DNA of 61,803 bases from Fomitopsis serialis (Eukaryota > Basidiomycota > Agaricomycetes > Polyporales > Fomitopsidaceae), in contig NW_025955189.1 of assembly GCF_022376445.1 (NCBI RefSeq), positions 1 to 61,803 of the forward strand. The letters are read 5' to 3'. Each line of letters starts with the position of its first letter. The first letter of the stretch is position 1. Shown here one piece after another: positions 58,946 to 61,803 of the stretch. Below the pieces are notes generated by a model, which worked only from the letters and a program-made list of their open reading frames with translations, searched no databases and was not told the DNA's origin. The position numbers and the translations under genes are program-made.

Positions 58946-60615
58946 ACGAGTCGACTACGGAGCAGGGGGAGACGACGAAGACTGCGGGACAGGGAGAGCA
59001 GGGGGAGATGGCGAAGAAGACCGAGGGACCGGAGACGCCGAAGAAGAGCGCCCCGATCGAGACCAAGATCGCATCGCCCAGGACCAGCTCCAGACTCGCT
59101 GACAAACCTCCGACGGACTACCGGCAGCTGCACACCGGCGCTCCGAGGCGACCCCCGAAGGTCACCGTAGAGGACGACACTGAAGCCGACGCCGAACTCT
59201 CACACCATCTGTGCTTACTCACACTCGCTGGTACCGAAATGCTCTCTGAACCTCACACCGTCGAAGAAGCAAGAGCAAGCGACTACTGGCCACAATGGGA
59301 AGCCGCAATGAAACGCGAGATGGGCCAATTCCAACGACTTGGGGTTTACGAGCTACGCGAAGTACCTGCCGGGCGCAAACCCTTAGGAAGCAAGTGGGTC
59401 TTCCGCCTGAAGCGAAACGAGCAAGGAGAAGTCGTCGAGTTCAAGGCCAGGCTCGTCGCGAAAGGATTTGCGCAGATACCCGGCATGGACTACCTCGAGA
59501 CTTTCGCACCCGTCATCCGCACCGACTCTATCCGTGTCCTACTCGCCATCGCCGCGAAGCGCAACATGGAACTTGAACAGATGGATGTCGTGGGTGCGTA
59601 CCTGAATGGGAAGCTGGAAGAGGAGATTTGGATGGAGCAACCAGAAGGGTTCGACGATGGGTCAGGCCGCGGTATGTACATGCTCGGCGCGATCTATGGA
59701 CTGAAGCAGGCCGGACGTGTCTGGAACATCAAACTCAATGACGCCCTGCTCTCGCTTGGCTTCAAGCGCCTCCATTCCGACCCCTGCGTCTACATCCGAT
59801 GCGACAAGGATGACAGGCTCACCATCATCGGCATACACGTTGACGACATGGCCCTCCTCGCGGATTCCATAGAAGACATGAAGAAGCTCAAAGAAGAGCT
59901 CAAACGGAACTTCGATCTCAAAGACGTTGGACCAATGCGACACTTCCTCGGCTACGAAATCGCGCGGGACCGCACAGCCCACACTCTTACCATTTCGCAG
60001 CACCAATACGTGCAGACAGTGCTCAAGCGCTTTGGCATGACTGACTGCAAGGTCGTCACGACACCACTTGACCCTCACGTCAAACTGACGAAGACTACCG
60101 ACGACACCTCCACCTCAGAAATGAAAGACAAGCCATATCAGGCTCTCATCGGCAGCCTCATGTACGCGGCACTTGGAACCCGCCCAGATATCAGCTACGC
60201 CGTGCAGACCCTCTCGCAGTACAACTCACGCCCGAATGAAACCCACTGGACGGCCACGAAACACGTCCTACGCTACCTCAAGGGCACGCAGAACTTCGCA
60301 ATCACTTACGGTGGCTCGAACGACGACCTGAACGTCAAAGGTTTCTTCCGAAACTTCCGACTCGAGGGATACTCGGACGCAGACTGGGGTGCGAACCCAG
60401 ACGACCGGCGATCAATATCAGGCTACGCTTTCCTCGTAGGAAACGGTGTCGTGGCTTGGAGCTCAAAGAAGCAGACCACGGTCGCCCTTTCGACCATGGA
60501 AGCTGAGTACATGGCAATCTCATATACAACACGCCATGCCATCTGGCTCCGCGCACTACTTGCCGAACTCACCTTCTCGCAAGACGGACCCACACCTATC
60601 AACGCAGACAATTAG
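58942..60615 (+). CDS. copia reverse transcriptase-RNase H polyprotein (ORF2), premature stop
   Basis: 557 codons from an ATG that overlaps the ORF1 stop (ATGA). After a Thr/Glu/Lys-rich linker (to about residue 75), RT starts near 140 (LGSKWVFRLKRNEQGEVVEF, KARLVAKGFAQ). It has the first catalytic Asp in QMDVVGAYLNG (about 215) and the HVDDM catalytic box at about 299. The connection reads DVGPMRHFLGYEI. RNase H begins with GYSDADWG (about 478) and includes STMEAEYMA (about 515). The frame ends at TAG 60613-60615 within the RNase H motif, where relatives have Gln (DNQSAI). The same frame stays open after it to 60828 (KHIDIRHHFIRE, SADLFTKGLAR), so a single C-to-T change truncates the protein by about 70 residues. 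Confidence 0.9.
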   Translation: MNESTTEQGETTKTAGQGEQGEMAKKTEGPETPKKSAPIETKIASPRTSSRLADKPPTDYRQLHTGAPRRPPKVTVEDDTEADAELSHHLCLLTLAGTEMLSEPHTVEEARASDYWPQWEAAMKREMGQFQRLGVYELREVPAGRKPLGSKWVFRLKRNEQGEVVEFKARLVAKGFAQIPGMDYLETFAPVIRTDSIRVLLAIAAKRNMELEQMDVVGAYLNGKLEEEIWMEQPEGFDDGSGRGMYMLGAIYGLKQAGRVWNIKLNDALLSLGFKRLHSDPCVYIRCDKDDRLTIIGIHVDDMALLADSIEDMKKLKEELKRNFDLKDVGPMRHFLGYEIARDRTAHTLTISQHQYVQTVLKRFGMTDCKVVTTPLDPHVKLTKTTDDTSTSEMKDKPYQALIGSLMYAALGTRPDISYAVQTLSQYNSRPNETHWTATKHVLRYLKGTQNFAITYGGSNDDLNVKGFFRNFRLEGYSDADWGANPDDRRSISGYAFLVGNGVVAWSSKKQTTVALSTMEAEYMAISYTTRHAIWLRALLAELTFSQDGPTPINADN

Positions 60616-60850
60616 TCAGCGATTGCGCTCTCGAAGGACAACGTGAATCATTCGCGCTCGAAACACATCGATATCCGTCACCACTTCATCCGCGAATGCA
60701 TCCTCGCTGATACCGTCTCCTTATCCTATTGCCCCACTGAAGTCAACTCCGCCGACCTGTTCACAAAAGGACTCGCACGCGATCGTCACCATGGTCTCAC
60801 TACCCAACTCGGGGTCCTACGGTCTTAGGGGGAGCTGCACTCGCTGCTAG

Positions 60851-60861
60851 CTTGAGGGGAG
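60851..60861 (+). other. Polypurine tract
   Basis: CTTGAGGGGAG directly before the 3' LTR start TG, in the expected place for plus-strand priming. Confidence 0.65.
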
Positions 60862-61148
60862 TGTTGGAGTTCGCGCTTTGCACGAACGAGAGGCAAGCGT
60901 CGCCGCTCGCGCCACGCGTTGCCTACATCGCTTTGACGCGACCGCCACTTGGACGGTCGTTTGGACCTTTCGCTTTGTCGGGCCTTAGCCGACACTTTGT
61001 TTCCTTTCGCCTCGCCGCTTTGTTTCGCCACCTAGTGTACACGAGTGGAAATGTGTCTACGTAGTATATATAGGGCTCGCTCTGAGCCCTCTAATATCAT
61101 CCTCTCATCTCATTCCCACTCGCGGTGCGAAGTCTACCTTCAACAACA
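60862..61148 (+). repeat. 3' LTR of the copia element
   Basis: 287 bp, TG...CA. Same sequence as the 5' LTR except for four extra single T residues and one extra AT. There are no substitutions. Confidence 0.93.
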
Positions 61149-61153
61149 GTTGA

Positions 61154-61803
61154 TACATCCTTGAGACGCATCGCGGCGCGGTGATGGTCGTTACAAAAGC
61201 AAATGAACGCCCTGAGTCTTGCAGGCGAGAGTGCGGCAGCCACTGACGCGCCACGATCACGGGACCGTTCCCTCAAGATCGGATCGAGATAGTGCCCTTT
61301 GAGTGCCCTCGTCCTTTTTCGACTTTCTGCTCCGGTACTCGTGTATCATATTGCTGTATCGCTACTGCCCCGGACGGCGCTGTTTGACTTTCTGACATGG
61401 GCGCACCTCATGTTGATGAACTCCGGGACCGGAGGTATTTGGGTCATCGGTCGAAGCACGGTGTACTCTCGGTGTGTCACGGTCGTGCTCAAAGCCTCGA
61501 ATCCTGTTAACCAGCAACTCTGAGATAGATCGGCTGTGATAGGCTCCATGTCAAGATGGGATATATCCTCTCAGAGGCTCTTCGAGAACTGAACGACCGA
61601 TCATCGGCTAATGTCATGCAAGGACTGTCCTTTCAAATAATTGATGCACAGTATGCGGAATTATATCACCACTCGTCCGGATGTAACCCGGATCGAACGT
61701 TGACCTGCCGAATGGTCGAGGCGAGACCATGGTAAAACTGCGCTGTGGGGATTAGGTGCCAGAAGCGGCAGACAGGTCGTCAGCAGACCAGAGGATGATC
61801 AAC
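61154..61803. other. Right flank of the retrotransposon
   Basis: No gene can be assigned. A minus-strand frame from about 61290 to the insertion point is open and looks coding (YLDPILRERSRDRG, then RAFICFCNDHHRAAMRLKD). A host gene running leftwards might therefore have been hit by the element. Near 61680-61740 there is a TTCGATCC motif that does not fold into a tRNA. Confidence 0.4.

Larger units (their letters stand above)
56290..61148 (+). mobile_element. Ty1/copia LTR retrotransposon, nearly complete
   Basis: 4.86 kb, bounded by LTRs (56290-56570, 60862-61148) and a 5-bp target-site duplication GTTGA (56285-56289, 61149-61153). The order gag, protease, integrase, reverse transcriptase, RNase H is that of copia (integrase before RT). 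The primer-binding site follows the 5' LTR directly and a purine tract precedes the 3' LTR. The coding part is split into two overlapping frames (56669-58945 and 58942-60615), plus a premature TAG near the end. The LTRs have no substitution between them, so the insertion is very recent. The element is on the plus strand. Confidence 0.95.

Noticed and set aside
61680..61745. Second TTCGATCC motif (minus strand) suggesting a tRNA
   Set aside because: The T-stem does not pair and no D-arm/acceptor geometry is found.

Overview
The window looks like nuclear DNA of a filamentous basidiomycete, most likely an Agaricomycete of the Polyporales type (inference). It has dense genes split by many GT-AG introns of about 46-66 bp, GC-rich coding sequence, dispersed F-box and BTB gene families, a tandem family of Rds1/ferritin-like secreted proteins, and fungal-style transposable elements. 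Most genes below were rebuilt exon by exon; exon coordinates are in each entry.

Layout. 1-6.1 kb is conserved housekeeping: the 3' end of an unidentified gene, eIF2-beta, the mitochondrial ATP synthase gamma subunit, and an HVA22/TB2/DP1 membrane-shaping protein. 7.0-14.7 kb holds three same-strand ferritin-like (Rds1-type) genes; the first two sit in tandem segmental duplications of about 3.4 and 3.2 kb. 15.3-19.05 kb is two back-to-back DNA elements: one with 37-bp inverted ends, and one with ~210-bp inverted ends and a perfect 9-bp target duplication. 19.3-31.7 kb mixes an Old-Yellow-Enzyme-like flavin oxidoreductase, two BTB genes (both broken), a small TA-flanked MITE, an intact purine nucleoside phosphorylase, a decayed methyltransferase and a frameshifted F-box gene. 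31.7-36.1 kb has no gene I can support. 36.1-41.5 kb carries a long low-complexity protein and an NT-C2 domain protein. 42.2-45.7 kb has two more copies of the F-box gene, one broken and one intact. 46.9-55.1 kb contains an unrecognised protein, a second TA-flanked MITE, NADP isocitrate dehydrogenase, and an F-box/seven-WD40 protein. 56.29-61.15 kb is a nearly complete Ty1/copia LTR retrotransposon with a 5-bp target duplication.

How it fits together. The conserved genes act in separate core pathways (translation initiation, oxidative phosphorylation, purine salvage, NADPH supply, ubiquitin-ligase substrate choice) and do not form an operon or gene cluster. The accessory part is a patchwork of duplicated F-box, BTB and ferritin-like genes and mobile elements. 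I found no convincing new defence or biosynthetic system. The most useful observation is that the two LTRs differ only by indels and by no substitution. That bears on whether the many one-base frameshifts in this window are biological or left over from assembly.
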